Shown piece after piece: positions 19,860 through 31,561 of a stretch of DNA of 64,000 nucleotides (its first letter is position 1; each line of letters starts with the position of its first letter). This DNA comes from Massospora cicadina. Its lineage: Eukaryota; Entomophthoromycota; Entomophthoromycetes; Entomophthorales; Entomophthoraceae. Both the position numbers and the translations under genes were made by a program. The DNA is taken from contig JAKSZP010017434.1 in assembly GCA_022478985.1 (NCBI GenBank), positions 1-64,000 of the forward strand, read 5' to 3'. The notes under the pieces are model-generated. The model was not told the DNA's origin and made no database searches. It worked only from the letters and a program-made list of their open reading frames with translations.

Positions 19860-22002
19860 CCCAAGTTTGTATTGAGATGCCCATATACAAACTATTTGAT
19901 AAAGTTTAATTACGTGGTAGCAGATCCAACACCAATATTTGCATCATCATGCGCAGTGACAGAAAGCTTTGTATAGCCTTGATCTTTCTGTGCACTCTAC
20001 TATTATAAAGGGTAACAACAAGTAAATGGAATAATAGCAATAGTACTTACAGGAGATTAGATTAACTGAAGATATAGAACACTGCCCAAGGTAATGCCTT
20101 AGGTCTAGTTTTAACACCATAGTTATCTACCCAATAACTGTTTTTGTTTTGTTCACTGCTCATTAGCAAGAACCAGTTCATTTAAAAAAGTAACTTAATT
20201 AATTTTATAATTTGGTGGAATCTTAAAGAAGTAATGGTGATTAAAGTGGTCTCTGGTACCACCGCACTATCACTTTGCTAATAGTTACACTTTATTGCCT
20301 TCCTCTCATGTGAGATAAATTGAAGATATTGTTACATTTTGGCCAGGCAGAAGGGCGTTGGAGGTGACAATGGTATATATGTTACACGTGAATCCCCTTT
20401 AGCAACTTTATTTTTAATAAAATCCAATGCACTTTAGTAAAGGTACACTTTCAGTGATAAATATCCAAAGTTGTGGGGAAGGGTCCCAGATTTATCTCCA
20501 AAATGTAGAGTGGTGGCAGCTCTTACTGTCTATACTTTAAACTAATAGGTTTGAAGCCTTAACTCTGGAATTTTGAGCTCATCTATATTTATGCAATCCT
20601 GGCCTAAATTAGTTATTGTTTATTATTGCTCAATAATTTTCAGGCTTACAGCCCAAAATTATTATTAACCTTATATAATGAGCTATCAAATTAAATAATG
20701 AATCAAGTACAAAAATCATCTCCTATTGATCCACTGATAGGATCAAGAAAATCTACCTCATAACTTGGATTATTTTCTATTATCACTAGAGCCAGATGAC
20801 CTTCTCTGCATATAGGTCTAGTGAGGGATTTCCTATCTATTCATATTAGATCTACATTCCCCCACTCCCATAAAATTATATAATAATATAAATAGTACTA
20901 AATGAGACCTGAATAAAATACTTTTTACCAATTATATTAATTTATAGTTTAAAGTCACTTTATCTGTGCACCATCCAGGCAGGTCTGAGAGAAACTTTGA
21001 CCCCATTTCAAAATTATTTGTGATTTACTTAGCATACCACAGATAATAATATTGCTGGGTTTTCTAAGCTCAAGCACTTGCAAGCAGCAAAAAAATGGAT
21101 ACTCATCACTTGCTAAAAACCAGGCCACTTGATTAAGAAAATTTTAACAGTGCAGTAATAATTGTCAAATTTGGAAGATGAGTTTAATTGCCATTTGTAA
21201 CTCAATTACATGCCATTAAAAAGTATAAAGTTATATGCGTTTAGCTGTACTTCATTTAACATTGTTAAATCTGGTGTTGAATACTTTTGATCGTTTCACT
21301 CATTGGTGTCATGAGTAAGATCTTACCTAATCATGACATGGTGCAGAATTACTTTTTAATTTATTTCATTACTAGTAGTTTCTAACCCAAGAGGGGGTCC
21401 TCCATGCATCTTTATTTGCATTGTGACAAACAAAAAGTTTATAGATAAAACAAAAAACTATCATGATGCCGCGGCATTAGCCTAAGCATTCAGATTAGAA
21501 AGAGGAAAAATTTTTGGGGTTTTTCATCTGGCGCCAGCTTCAGGTGGCAGGAAATGGCATAAAAAGGAGGTGGGAGCATCAGCGATGTGTGGAAAAAGGA
21601 GAAAGAGGCGGGGTTCTCCTCATCAATGAGGCCAGTGGTGTGTATCGCCTCAATGTATTGGGTGAGTTGAAAATTTGGCAAAGGTAATAAAGTCAGGCAC
21701 ACAAGTGAAGGATTTAATGCGTTGGTGGGTTTGAAGTAATTAGGTTTATAGAACAAAGTTCATGTTATATCAACGAATTCAAAACCATCTGCGAATGTCA
21801 GTTTCTCAATATTTGAATTTGGAGTCTTTGGGGAAATCTACAGGGAAGTTAGGTATAGGAAACCCCTCGCAAAGTGGAATGATTGCTGTATGGAGAGCTT
21901 GGTGGAGGAGAGAGTTAATGGGGCAGCGGCTGCATTGACATTTTAATAATGAATATATTTGCAATTAGGGTTTCAGTTGTGAGGATGGGAATGGTGGCGG
22001 GT
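19860..22002. other. No gene recognised
   Basis: AT-rich DNA with many stops in all frames. A minus-strand frame at 21490-21756 (88 codons) has no recognisable domain and no clear neighbour. The last part (about 21960-22035) turns into sequence like the 3' end of element G (next entry). Confidence 0.4.
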
Positions 22003-22035
22003 GGTCATATTTAATTGACAAATAGAGGGGAAAGA
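22003..22035 (+). promoter_or_regulatory. Polypurine-like tract before the left LTR of G
   Basis: The sequence TCATATTTAATTGACAAATA followed by GAGGGGAAAGAT matches, base for base over most of its length, the tract before the right LTR of G (TCATGGTTAAATGTCATAG then TTGAGGGGACAGAT). A polypurine tract is expected only before a 3' LTR, so a second, truncated copy of the family probably ended here. Confidence 0.45.
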
Positions 22036-22771
22036 TTTAAAGATTAATACTGAGAGTGAGAAGGCCAAGAAGATAAAGTTGGAAGGCCTTCCTGATCAGA
22101 ATCATACCCTGGACCAACACTGGGTAAAGGTAAGATATGCCCAAAAAGTTCCTAAGGATGAGCGTGATGAGTGGATGAATATTACATCTTCAGCGTTAAA
22201 ACGCACCAGCTATTTAAAACTTATGATGAGACTTTGCAGTTAATCATAGAAAAGGGTTTTGAGATCTGTTTGATTTAGAACTTTACCAAATCTCATAAGG
22301 TTCAGCTAAAATCAATTAATCAAGTTCAGGCCTACTTGAGCTACACTAATACAACTGATGGCAGTTTGTGTTTATTGGTTCATTTGGGCGTAGTGTCTGA
22401 CCCATTTATGATGATTCTCCCCAAGTGTTTATTAAAGATTTAACACAGGCATCCTTCTTTTTGGTCGTCTTGGTTTTGAAACCCCCGTTTGTTTGAAATC
22501 TAATTATGTGCATTATTTTGGTCCGTTTGATGACCTCCAGGAGGTCCCACTTTCCAAAATTTGTGAAACGTATGCCCTGGACCCTTTGGGCGCTGTCCTT
22601 TTTTGAGGTGTCCTATTTTCCCTTTTGTTAGCAGGCTGTTCCTGGGTTGTGGGGCGGGGATTTCCCCACCATCTTTCTAGGAACGTGAGCGTTATAGACA
22701 CGCTATTGACATTAGATGACCAACCCATTTATTTTACTTTATGGAATTTGACTGTTTGTAATATTTTCTTA
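22036..22771 (+). repeat. 5' LTR of element G
   Basis: Aligns with 27878-28568. Shared landmarks include the LDQ-x-W-coding run near 22110 and the near-palindrome GACCTCCAGGAGGTCCCA (near 22528 and 28372). The start has TT in place of TG. The inner end is placed by the primer-binding site, because the partner LTR cannot be aligned beyond about 22705. Confidence 0.65.
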
Positions 22772-22772
22772 G

Positions 22773-22790
22773 TGGTGTCAGAGTGCAATG
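22773..22790 (+). promoter_or_regulatory. Primer-binding site of element G
   Basis: TGGTGTCAGAGTGCAATG resembles the initiator-tRNA-Met site TGGTATCAGAGC used by many Ty3 and Copia elements. It differs from the site used by A, B, D and H. Confidence 0.45.
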
Positions 22791-24400
22791 GCTGAGCACT
22801 GTGGTTAATTTGCTTTTAACCTCAGCAGTGTCATTTGTTTTGGTGATGGGTCAGCTCAGCGCTTATTTGTTTTCTGGCTGTGATACAATTCCTGCCATTA
22901 CTCAAGTACTTTGTGGTTTTGGATTATTAAATGCCTTGCTGCCCAGGCTTCAAATTTTCTTGAGCTTCTATCATTTATAATAAAAGCAGACCTCACTCCC
23001 CTTCTCTAAGCGGTGAGTTGCTGCATTAATTTTTTCCTCGGACTCCTGACTGGCTCTTGTCATTTGGAAGCTTAAACTAGGCTGGAGGAGGTGATAGGAG
23101 GTTTGTCACGTTTCCTGGAAGGGGACCAATCTGTGCGGTTTGCCTTCCAAACCTTCCATGGGGCATTTGTACCAGCCGTTTTGGATGGTTTTTAGAGCCT
23201 CTAATTATATAATTTGGATGGTTCACGGCCAGCTGTATCCTAAAGTCGTCAATTCATCATTATTCATTAAATCAATAATCAGCTGGTCATTAAAAACTTG
23301 AGGGTGGGTGGATTCACATACCTACTCTCGTCCTGTAATTGGTGGCTTGTTTGTGAATTCCCTACCCCAACTGAAGAGGGGTCCAGTGATTTGTCTGTAG
23401 TTGTTTCACTGATGATAGCCTCTATAAATACAGGCCATGACAACATCAACCATTTTTTGCATCTGGAGGCGCCTTTTGCTCCACTATCTTACTTTTTGGG
23501 AATGGCACAGGTTGGCAGGGACCTAGATTGATTATATTGATTATATGTCTCAGATATTTTGGCATGGAGGTTTCACACGCAGCTGCCCCTATAAATAACA
23601 ATCCTAGAAATCCTGAATCCCTTTTGCAATGGGCGGTTTCTGCTGCAGTTGTACTTTACTTTTTGGGAGAGTGTGAGGTCCTGAAGGACCTCAATGTGGA
23701 TGGTTTAATTAGATGTTTCAGAAATTTCGCCATGATGATGTTACCTGTGGCAGACCCTATAAATATGGCGTCCAAAATTAGATTTTCCTTTGAGTGGAGA
23801 AGGGATCCCCTAAGATTTTCCTTTCATTTTTGGGGGAATATGAGGGTTCAGGTGGGTCTAGCACTGAAATTAATGTAAGAGTTTCATAAGATTTGGTTTC
23901 CCCTCCAACACCCTTTCTGAGGACACCAGCTGAACCATCAGCAGGTGGCTTAGCTGTGATAGTGTTGGATAGCGATGTTCAGTCAGCTATCAGATTGGTC
24001 ATGGTGCCATTAACACCCAAAAACGAGTTTTTATTTATAAAAATCATTTAATCAAAGATGATTCAAATGGGGGCTCTTGTGGGCACAAAATTGAAACAAT
24101 TTATATGTTTCACATTACTCCTATGAACCCACGCCTGAGCGCCAAGATGAAGAAGAGAAACGAAGAAGTTGAGCATATGATAATTGTACAAACTGTTGGT
24201 AAGTATGCTACTTCTAAAGATACTGTAATGTATTTATCTTTAGTAATATAATTGTAACCTACCCTTCACCCTTCTTTGATGGGAATACACATCCTGGGGA
24301 TTCAATAAAGTCTAAAGAGGAGCCCACTGGTGAACTGTTGGCATTATATGTTAATATTAAAATTCTTGTTATTTTATACTTTCTGCTACTCTTGACTCAC
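22783..24400 (+). pseudogene. Presumed Gag region of element G
   Basis: Lies between the primer-binding site and the protease. Open stretches at 22783-22980, 23298-23531 and 23528-23878 show no capsid or zinc-knuckle motif that I can name. The 23528-23878 piece (116 codons) contains PRNPESLLQWAVSAAVVLYF. The call rests on position only. Confidence 0.35.
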
Positions 24401-24600
24401 CCTCAGGGAAGTTCAGCACAACTATATTGGTGGATACTGGACCCTATGAGAGTTTTATTAATCTAAATTGACTGGCTACCTTGAGGCAAGTTACTTATAT
24501 GGGGGTATGTTTAGGGCAGGGGCATCCCAAAGAATTCCCACGCTGAAGGTTCAGCTGTTAGTTGACTTATAAGTGGGTAACTACCATTTGGTAACAGTTT
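24400..24600 (+). pseudogene. Protease remnant of element G
   Basis: The plus strand reads TTILVDTGPYESFINLN followed by a stop, matching the A-L-[IV]-D-[ST]-G-A-[ST]-x-x-F-I pattern with the catalytic DTG intact. Confidence 0.6.
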
Positions 24601-25029
24601 TTCAGCAATCAAAATCTCTCGTACCAACTTATCTTAGGTGTTGAGTGGCGGCAGAAGTTTGATATTGAGCAAAATTAAAGATAACACTTTGACATTGTCT
24701 CTTAAGGGTGGACAGTAGTAATGATTCCCATGTCAGAAGATGACCCTCAAAGCAATTTGTTCCGATGGACAAGTGTACAAAGAATACCCTAGCACCCCTG
24801 CTGAAGACCACTCCTGAAGCGCCCCTACCTTCTTGCTTAGAGAGGCTAGAGTCTTCCTTTGATGCGGCTTCTGCAAGTGTTCTTCCAAAGCATTTTGAGT
24901 TTAAATGTGACTTCAAGCTCACAGTGGACTTAGTGTGTGCATCTACTTTCACATCTACCTTTTGACTTTATGGGAAGAGGCAGCTTTGTATGTGTGAACA
25001 TGGAGTAGCTAGACAAGAGGGCCATATTT

Positions 25030-25640
25030 TTGCAAACCTCTTCGGTGTTCTCACCCCTTCTTTTTGTGGAGAAAGCAGATGGGACTCTACGCCCTTGTGT
25101 GGATTAGGGTAACTTGAACAATGTGACCATCCCTGATCTTTATAAAAACCCATGGGGGACCAGGTTGCTCACTATGTGGAGAAGACAAAGGTCTTCTCCA
25201 AATTGGATTGCTTGAATGCTTTAAACCAGATTTGCGTCAATAAAGGCCAGAACTGGATCACTGCATTCCAGATTTGGAAGGGAATTTTCCAATTCTGGGT
25301 CATGCTTTTGGGCTTAAGAATGCCAAATCAACCTTCCCATGTCATATTGATGCGTCCTTAGGGAGTTTTTGGGTGTATGATCTGTAGCCTAGATGATGAC
25401 ATTCTGGTGTTTTTCCCTGATCCAGAATCCCATGAAAACCATCTGCGGCATTAAGTTGAGCATTTGAGGGTGGCGAATCTAATCCTGAAAATAACTAAAA
25501 GAAAGTTTTTTCCGTCCCAGGTCACATCCTGGGAGACAATATTTTCAACCAAGGGCACATGATCACTACATACAGGGAGAAGGAAATTTATGAGTTGCTC
25601 ACAACAACCTTAGTTAGAGAGTTGAGGTTTATTGGGGGCT
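25030..25640 (+). pseudogene. Reverse transcriptase remnant of element G
   Basis: The frame 25152-25361 reads KVFSKLDCLNALNQICVNKG, then WITAFQIWKGIFQFWVMLLG, equivalent to the chromovirus blocks F-x-KLDL-x-x-A-x-N-x-I and W-x-TAF-x-x-x-x-G-x-F-x-x-x-VMPFGL. The first catalytic Asp is kept. The following NAPATFQ block reads as PNQPSHV, and YVDDIL reads as LDDDILVF (about 25390-25415) after a frame change. Confidence 0.7.
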
Positions 25641-26370
25641 TTCACCTTCCTAAGAAGTTTACATCAATTCTTTCTGAGGTAGCAGCGACTTTATATAAAA
25701 CTAGTGGTGCCAAAGTTCTTTAGTGGTTCACTGCTTTAGAAAATGCCTCCAAAGCGGTGAAGGGTACTCTGCTGTCCGCATTGATTCTTCATCATGTGAA
25801 TTCTAAGAGGGAGTCCATAGTGCCACAGATGCTTCCAACTTTGCATCAATGCTGCACTCTTACAGCAGGGTGAAGATGGAGTTGAGCATCCCATGGGATA
25901 TTTTTCTCAGAAAATTTCCCTGGAAGAGTTGGATTATGCAGTTTAGACAAAAACTCTTGGCGATGGTGTAGTCAGTAACCTATTGACGGCATCACTTACA
26001 TAGTTCATCCCAGCCTTTCTGCATCCTCACAGGTCACCGTGACCTCTTGTAGTATTGTGCTCCTCATGTCGTGGCCCCAGCAAATCTGGTGGCATGAGAC
26101 CCTGGCTCAGTTTGTGTTCTCCCCTGAGTTTACAAAGGGCAAGTAGTGTGACTTGGCTGATTTTCTGAGCTAAAACTCTGAGTTGGAACCTAGTCCAAGG
26201 GAGGTAGATTTGCACAATACCTACCTGGTGATCCCTCAAAGTAAAATTTCATCTGGGCAACCACCCTTCCCAGCAAGTATGTCCGCTCTTGCTGCTCAGG
26301 TGAATCTGGAGAATATAGTATGTTCAGGAAGGTCATCCTTTTCCAGTCTCTAGCATCAGAATATGTTATG
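25640..26370 (+). pseudogene. RNase H and connection remnant of element G
   Basis: The plus strand reads EVAATLYKTSGAKVL then W, the connection segment before RNase H, then a run of pieces with stops up to the integrase zinc domain. Motifs are hard to place after about 25900. Confidence 0.45.
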
Positions 26371-26381
26371 GTTATTCTTAG

Positions 26382-27560
26382 ATGCAAGCTGAATATGGAG
26401 GATATCACCATGGGTACCATGTAAAGGAGGACGCGATATGGTTCCAGGGGCGTTTATGGGTTCCTAATGACCCACTCCATCTGGAAGTGATTAAGGAGCA
26501 CCATGACGGCATCACTTTGGGACATCCTGGAAAGATGAAGAAACTGGATCTTATCCGCAATATATACAACTGGAAGGTTTTGGCCGCACAGGTTGCCAGG
26601 TATTGTAAGGAGTGCCTGGTTTGTATTAGGATGAAGCCAAATCACCAGCCCTCGCAGGGTTGTTAATGCCGTTCCAAAAGGCAGAAGGGCCCTGGACTTC
26701 CCTATCAGTTGGCTTTATTGTAAAGTTACTTGCTTCTGAGATCTATGATGCTATCATGGTAGTGGGGGACCGTTTTACAAAGTTCTTCCATTTCATTCCT
26801 TATAACACCATCGTAACAGCGACGGAGAAGGCTAGGCTTTTGTTTTGCTTGTGTTTTCCATCCATGGGGTGCCCTAAGAAAACAATAGTGACCGTGGACC
26901 CCAGTTCAAATCCGTGTTCCCTTAGGAGTTGTGCAAAATGCTTCAGATTTGTCCGTGCCGCTCTACTGCCTACCACTCACAGTCAGATGAGCAGACAAAG
27001 CAAGTGAACCAGTGCCTTGAGCAGTTCTTGCGGTTTTACAACGCAGCTGACCATTCTGATAGGTCTTTTAATCTTTCTCTGGCTCAATTCAGTTATAACA
27101 AGGCCCAGCATGCTTTCATTGTGTGCTCTCCTTATTCACCAACTTTGGTTATAACCCACTATAATATGGAGCCCAGCGGTAACTCAAAGGTGGAAGCGGT
27201 GGTGAACTTTGCCAAGTCCATCACTTATTACACCAAGGGTGTAACACCAATTTGGAGACGCCATTAAGGTATATCAGGATAATGTGGATGGGAACAGGTG
27301 GGTGAGACCAGCATAAAAGAAAGGAGACTCGTGATTCTGGATTCTAAGAATATTCTAATTAAGTAGCCATGCAGAAAACTGGGCCCAAAGAGGATAGGGC
27401 CTTACTGTATTTTCAGAAATGTGGGTCACATCTGCTACCAGTTGGATTTCACCTCCTCGTTTTAGAAATTAACGGTGGTCCATGAGATAAAGTTGTCCTT
27501 GTTTGAGGGTCACTTACCTGATACTCCAGAAGCATACTTTGTGGAAGAGACTCAAGATTA
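26382..27560 (+). pseudogene. Integrase remnant of element G, catalytic residues lost
   Basis: The zinc domain is clear: H-H near residue 40 of the 26382 frame, then YCKECLVCIRMKPN. The core follows as LSVGFIVKL, where the first catalytic Asp is Gly, then VDPSSNP in place of D-x-G-x-x-F, and SDEQTKQVNQCLEQFLRFY, where the catalytic Glu is Lys. A C-terminal GPY/F-type segment reads KRIGPYCIF at about 27400. One frame change near 26930 and several stops. Inactive. Confidence 0.75.
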
Positions 27561-27603
27561 AGAAGTAGAAGATAGTGTAACCTCCCGTCAGGTGAAGTGA
27601 ATA

Positions 27604-27717
27604 ATGGATTACCTAGTGTTTCTGTAAGGGTTTGATGCAGCGGAGAACATCTGGGTTTTGGAATGTAACTGTGTTAATGCCTCGGTCCTCATTGATGCAT
27701 TCCACATGCTTTTCTCC
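27604..27717 (+). pseudogene. Chromodomain remnant of element G
   Basis: The plus strand reads MDYLVFL, a TAA stop, GFDAAENIWVLECNCVNA and SVLIDAFH. This follows the chromodomain pattern YLVKWKGY-x-x-x-ENTWEP-x-x-x-x-x-x-A-x-x-L-[IL]-x-x-F. The stop would be Gln with one C-to-T change. In chromoviruses this domain steers integration toward modified chromatin. Confidence 0.6.
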
Positions 27718-27862
27718 AATGCAGCAGGACCCAAGGACAAACCAATTGTTGCCACCATGAAGTTGAAACCTGCCCACAAGAACTTCTCCCCTGTCTTAAG
27801 CCCCTGGAGGTGAGGTGGAGCCCCAACAGAACAGGAGGGGAATCTCATGGTTAAATGTCATA

Positions 27863-27877
27863 GTTGAGGGGACAGAT
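27863..27877 (+). promoter_or_regulatory. Polypurine tract of element G
   Basis: GTTGAGGGGACAGAT immediately precedes TGTAAG, the start of the 3' LTR. Confidence 0.55.
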
Positions 27878-28568
27878 TGTAAGAATAAGGCTGAGCGTGA
27901 GGAGGCCAAGAAGACAAAGTTTGCAAGTTTACCTTACCTGAAGCATACCCTGGACCAACGCTGGGAAAGGGTAAGGTATGCAAGTTGGTCCTGGAGGTGC
28001 ACGTGATGTTTGGAAGAGCGTTAAATCATGGTTTTAATAAGCACCAGCTATTTAGAAAATTATTAAGGGGCTATGAAGTTAATTGGAGAATGGGGTTTTG
28101 AGACCTGTACAATTTACAATATTATTAATTATGGGAAGATTCAGCTACAATCAATTATTTGAGTTTGGGCCTACTAAAGCTAAAATGCTACAGATGATAA
28201 TCTCTATTTATTGGTTCACTTGGGTGCAGTGCATCACATAATGAGTAGTAATTTTCACCCAAATGTTAATTAATGATTTCCCATGATCAACCTTTCTTTA
28301 GTCGTCGTAGTTTTAATATAACCACTATTTGTTTTATATTTTATTATGTGCACAAATTTGGTCCTGTTTGCTGACCTCCAGGAGGTCCCAATTGACAAAA
28401 TTTTGCAACCTTTGCCCTGGGACCTTTTATCACTATCCTCCTTTTTTGGTAGACTGTTTTCCCTTTGTTAGCAGTTGTTCCTGAGTTGTAAAGTGGGACC
28501 TTCCCACCACCTTGACAAGAATGTGAGCTTTATAGAAACTCTCTTGTCATTAAGGAGTCAAATTGGGG
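27878..28568 (+). repeat. 3' LTR of element G
   Basis: Partner of 22036-22771, starting TGTAAGAATAAGG. Similarity ends near a run of G residues at about 28566-28574. The two LTRs differ at many transitions and gaps, so G is old. Confidence 0.65.
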
Positions 28569-28768
28569 GGGGGTTGTGTGAAGAAGTATGACCAATTGAA
28601 GTTGGGATTAATCCTGTAGGAATGGTCTATGTCTTCTATCCATTAAAAGTCTTCAAAATTTTAACATGACCAGCGCAGGTCCAATGAAAGGAGCTGGTAG
28701 AGTGGCAACATATGATTGGCTGCTCATAATGAACCGCAGCAATTCAGCTGGTGCATGAGCAGTCACTT

Positions 28769-29700
28769 TCAGGAGTGGGTGAGCGTCAAATCATAGTTGG
28801 GTGGAGTTGTGGGAGCATCACCCACAGCAGTCGATGGTGGGTGAGGGAGGACTAATCCCCAAACAAAAAATTGAGTAAAATCAGAGGCGGAGCTAATGCC
28901 AGAGAGAGGAGCAGCTGAAGCAGCTTCAACGGAAAGCGCTGGGAACTTGTGTTTTGTGTGGTTGAGAACAGAGCAAATGGGGCAAATAGTGCGGCCATTT
29001 TTGATATGTGCCCAGAAGGGATGATCAGGGATGTACCTGATCATGGCGCAGGGGGTACCTGAGGTGGGTGCCACAACAGAAGGGGTGGATCATCACAAAT
29101 GCACGAGGCCCAATGAGACAAATGGTGCCATTTGGAACCAAGAATTGAAGCATGGTATTGGTGCTGTATGAAGCCAATCCCTTTGTGAGATTGTGGTGGA
29201 GGCGTTTGGGGGAGAGGTGGGAAGGCAAGCTGACGAACTGGACTCTAGTGTGGCATCATTTGGCAAGATGTTCAGATGGTTGGTATTGGTGTGTTTTATA
29301 AAATTAAAGGCAGCAGTGCTTCCACCCTATCATGAGCTTCACACAAGAAGCTAAGAAAGTATCCCTGTAAGGGGCGAAGATCTATAAAGCTGGCGGGTTT
29401 GTAAACTGCTGTGGCCATCTTGATGATGGCTGCTCTCACTCAGGGGAAGATGTTCCCATATTCAACCCAAAGGACAAAGTGCAGGTTGCTCCGATGGAGC
29501 ACCAGGGGGCTTCTGAGTACTTCCTGAGAGCGTGCAAGGTGGTGATCTAGGTCCTGAAGTGGGACATAGTGACCTGAAGTGTTCATTTGGCTAGCTGAGC
29601 CAGCCTGAGAGCATTTCAGTGGCAGCCAATAAATGCTAGAAGGCTGTGTATGGCTTCCCCATAAGGGCAGCAGGCGTTGATCTAGTTGTCATAGGCTAAG
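28769..29700 (-). pseudogene. LINE ORF1-like fragment with damaged zinc knuckle
   Basis: Two overlapping minus-strand frames, 29025-29228 and 28769-29074, join by one frameshift. Upstream, pieces such as LHFVLWVEYGNIFP and YKPASFIDLRPLQGYFLSFL (about 29380-29500) are coding-like with a few stops. Near 28942-28983 it reads CPICSVLNHTKHKF, which is a C-x2-C-x4-H-x4-C knuckle with the last Cys changed to Phe. A basic RNA-binding domain followed by a knuckle fits ORF1 of L1-like LINEs or a Gag. The composition (higher GC) resembles the LINE at the right edge, whose own ORF1 is outside the window. No ORF2 follows. Confidence 0.4.
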
Positions 29701-31561
29701 TTTGGCGCGGTTGAAGGCGGTAAAAAAACTTTTCATAAATTATAAATTCAATCAATTAGTGATAATAGAAAAAGAGATTCTTATGGTGCAGAATTATATT
29801 GCCAGAACTTGATTATATTTTTACAGAATTTCCTGCACTCAAACTGTTATTTAGTACCAGTTCAACAAAAAAGATCTATAATTAGGTTAAAATTTTTTTT
29901 AAACCTTACAAAAAGTTGACATCAGTTACCTTATATTTGTCAATAACAGCCCAAATTAGCTGGATAAAATTTCCATGTCTAACCAAATAATTGGAAAACG
30001 GGTGCTAAGCGTTACAACTTTGATTGTAGATCTAATTTGGAATCAATGTGTAATTAAATCACTAAGACTACATCAGTTAATCCTTTAACATCTATAGTTT
30101 GAAAGATTTTACACACACAAGACAGGTTTATAGTTGTAACTTAGTTAAATAGATAACTAGTCACTAAATTTTTTGTAAGTTAAAATTGGTATTAGTTTTT
30201 TATCTTAGAATTATCTGTCAAACTTTTTAATATAATTCTATTTTATGACAGGCAGATGATCTAGATAAAGATTGTGATAAAAAAGTTTTTCCACTTGAGT
30301 GATGGCCCACTTTGATAACAAAGCCCAAGTAAGGCCTCAAAAGCAGTGTAGCACCTCATCAAGATGAAAATGCAAGTCCATTGGCTTAGATAACAAGTGA
30401 TGTGAGGCTTTAGGTCAATTTGATATTGTCCTGAGCATATGCAGGCAGGTCTGAACCCTGGAGAGAGATAAAATGATGTAACAGTAACCTTAAACTTGGA
30501 GCTTTAGCCCATGATGGTATCATGACCAGATATCAAGTGACTTTAAAGAAGATAATAGGAAATTTTGTTTCTGGAGTTTTATGGCTTATATGGATTGTAG
30601 AGACAGTTACCTTTTAAACATCCAGTTGTTTGTAATATAACAAAAGCGAGGTTTAGCTTCAGTTTTTATATTGCACAGACTCCTCATAAAGGGAGAATTA
30701 ATTAAACCTACTTGTTAGTTTTTCAATATTTGGTGTATAGGTCATGTAATAACTTGAAATACTAAACAAGTGAACTTTGAATTGCAGTAATTTTTTAAAA
30801 TTTTAATTAGACTTTGATATGTTCAAAAAAGCCTATGCATATATTTTATTCTTTCATTAGGGCAGTTCATGATTTAATTATTGTCCATCAAGTTAGAGGA
30901 CAATTAATAAGGGTCTAGGCCCATAGAGACCACTTGTTCCACTTAGTCTTCCTAATTTGGGAGACCAAGGCTATATGGTAGTCATGAAAAGCCTTGTTTA
31001 TTACAGTGATAACATTTGTATTTGATGATTATTATAAGACGCTGTCATCTCCATTTGCTGGTACAAGATAGAAGCAACAAATTAGAAAAATTTCAAGTTC
31101 ACTATATCTCTCACTTTGGCATAATTAGAGTTCATTAATGAACTGCATTTTACAATGAGACACAAAGGAATTTAGAAGCAAAAGCACACCATTAATTATA
31201 CAGTGATATAATTCCTAAAACAATTACTCACTTTTAAATGCTTTAAGATCTTAATAAGAGTATCTGGAGAATTATTTTAAAATATTAATGCAAGTTAAAT
31301 TCCATGATTTGAAGATTGAGTTTATAGTGAAGCAACTGTCTTTCTCAAATTACTCTAGAATTAAACTTGTTCTTTAGAGCACAATTAATGAGTGCTAATA
31401 AACTGATGGTAATATCCAAATATATTTTATAAAAAAATAAGCTGAATTAATTTAAGAAATTCAATAAAAAGAACTGAGTCACTTCCAATCACTCAGCTTC
31501 TTATTTGAACCAGGTTTTTATTAGATGATCTAGTGACAATAAAACTCTAATCTTATATTAC
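29701..31561. other. No feature recognised
   Basis: AT-rich, CpG-poor, no open frame over about 60 codons. I see no terminal repeats, tandem repeats or known motifs. Confidence 0.5.

Larger units (their letters stand above)
22036..28568 (+). mobile_element. Element G: chromovirus-type Ty3 retrotransposon, plus strand
   Basis: Two LTRs (about 22036-22771 and 27878-28568) enclose protease, reverse transcriptase, RNase H, integrase with a GPY/F-type C-terminal region, and a chromodomain-like end, all on the plus strand and all broken. A primer-binding site resembling the initiator-tRNA-Met type lies at 22773. The outer ends of the LTRs are eroded and I found no target duplication. Element F at the left of the window is of the same family. 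Confidence 0.75.

Noticed and set aside
21490..21756. Minus-strand ORF of 88 codons as a gene
   Set aside because: No recognisable domain, no neighbours, and stop density around it is high. Left as unassigned DNA.
23528..23878. Host gene inside element G
   Set aside because: The 116-codon frame lies where Gag is expected and shows no conserved domain, start context or flanking gene structure.
25690..25715. Possible fourth mini-retroposon (ACTAGTGGTGCCA)
   Set aside because: There is no flanking duplication and the sequence fits the reading frame of the RT-RNase H connection of element G.
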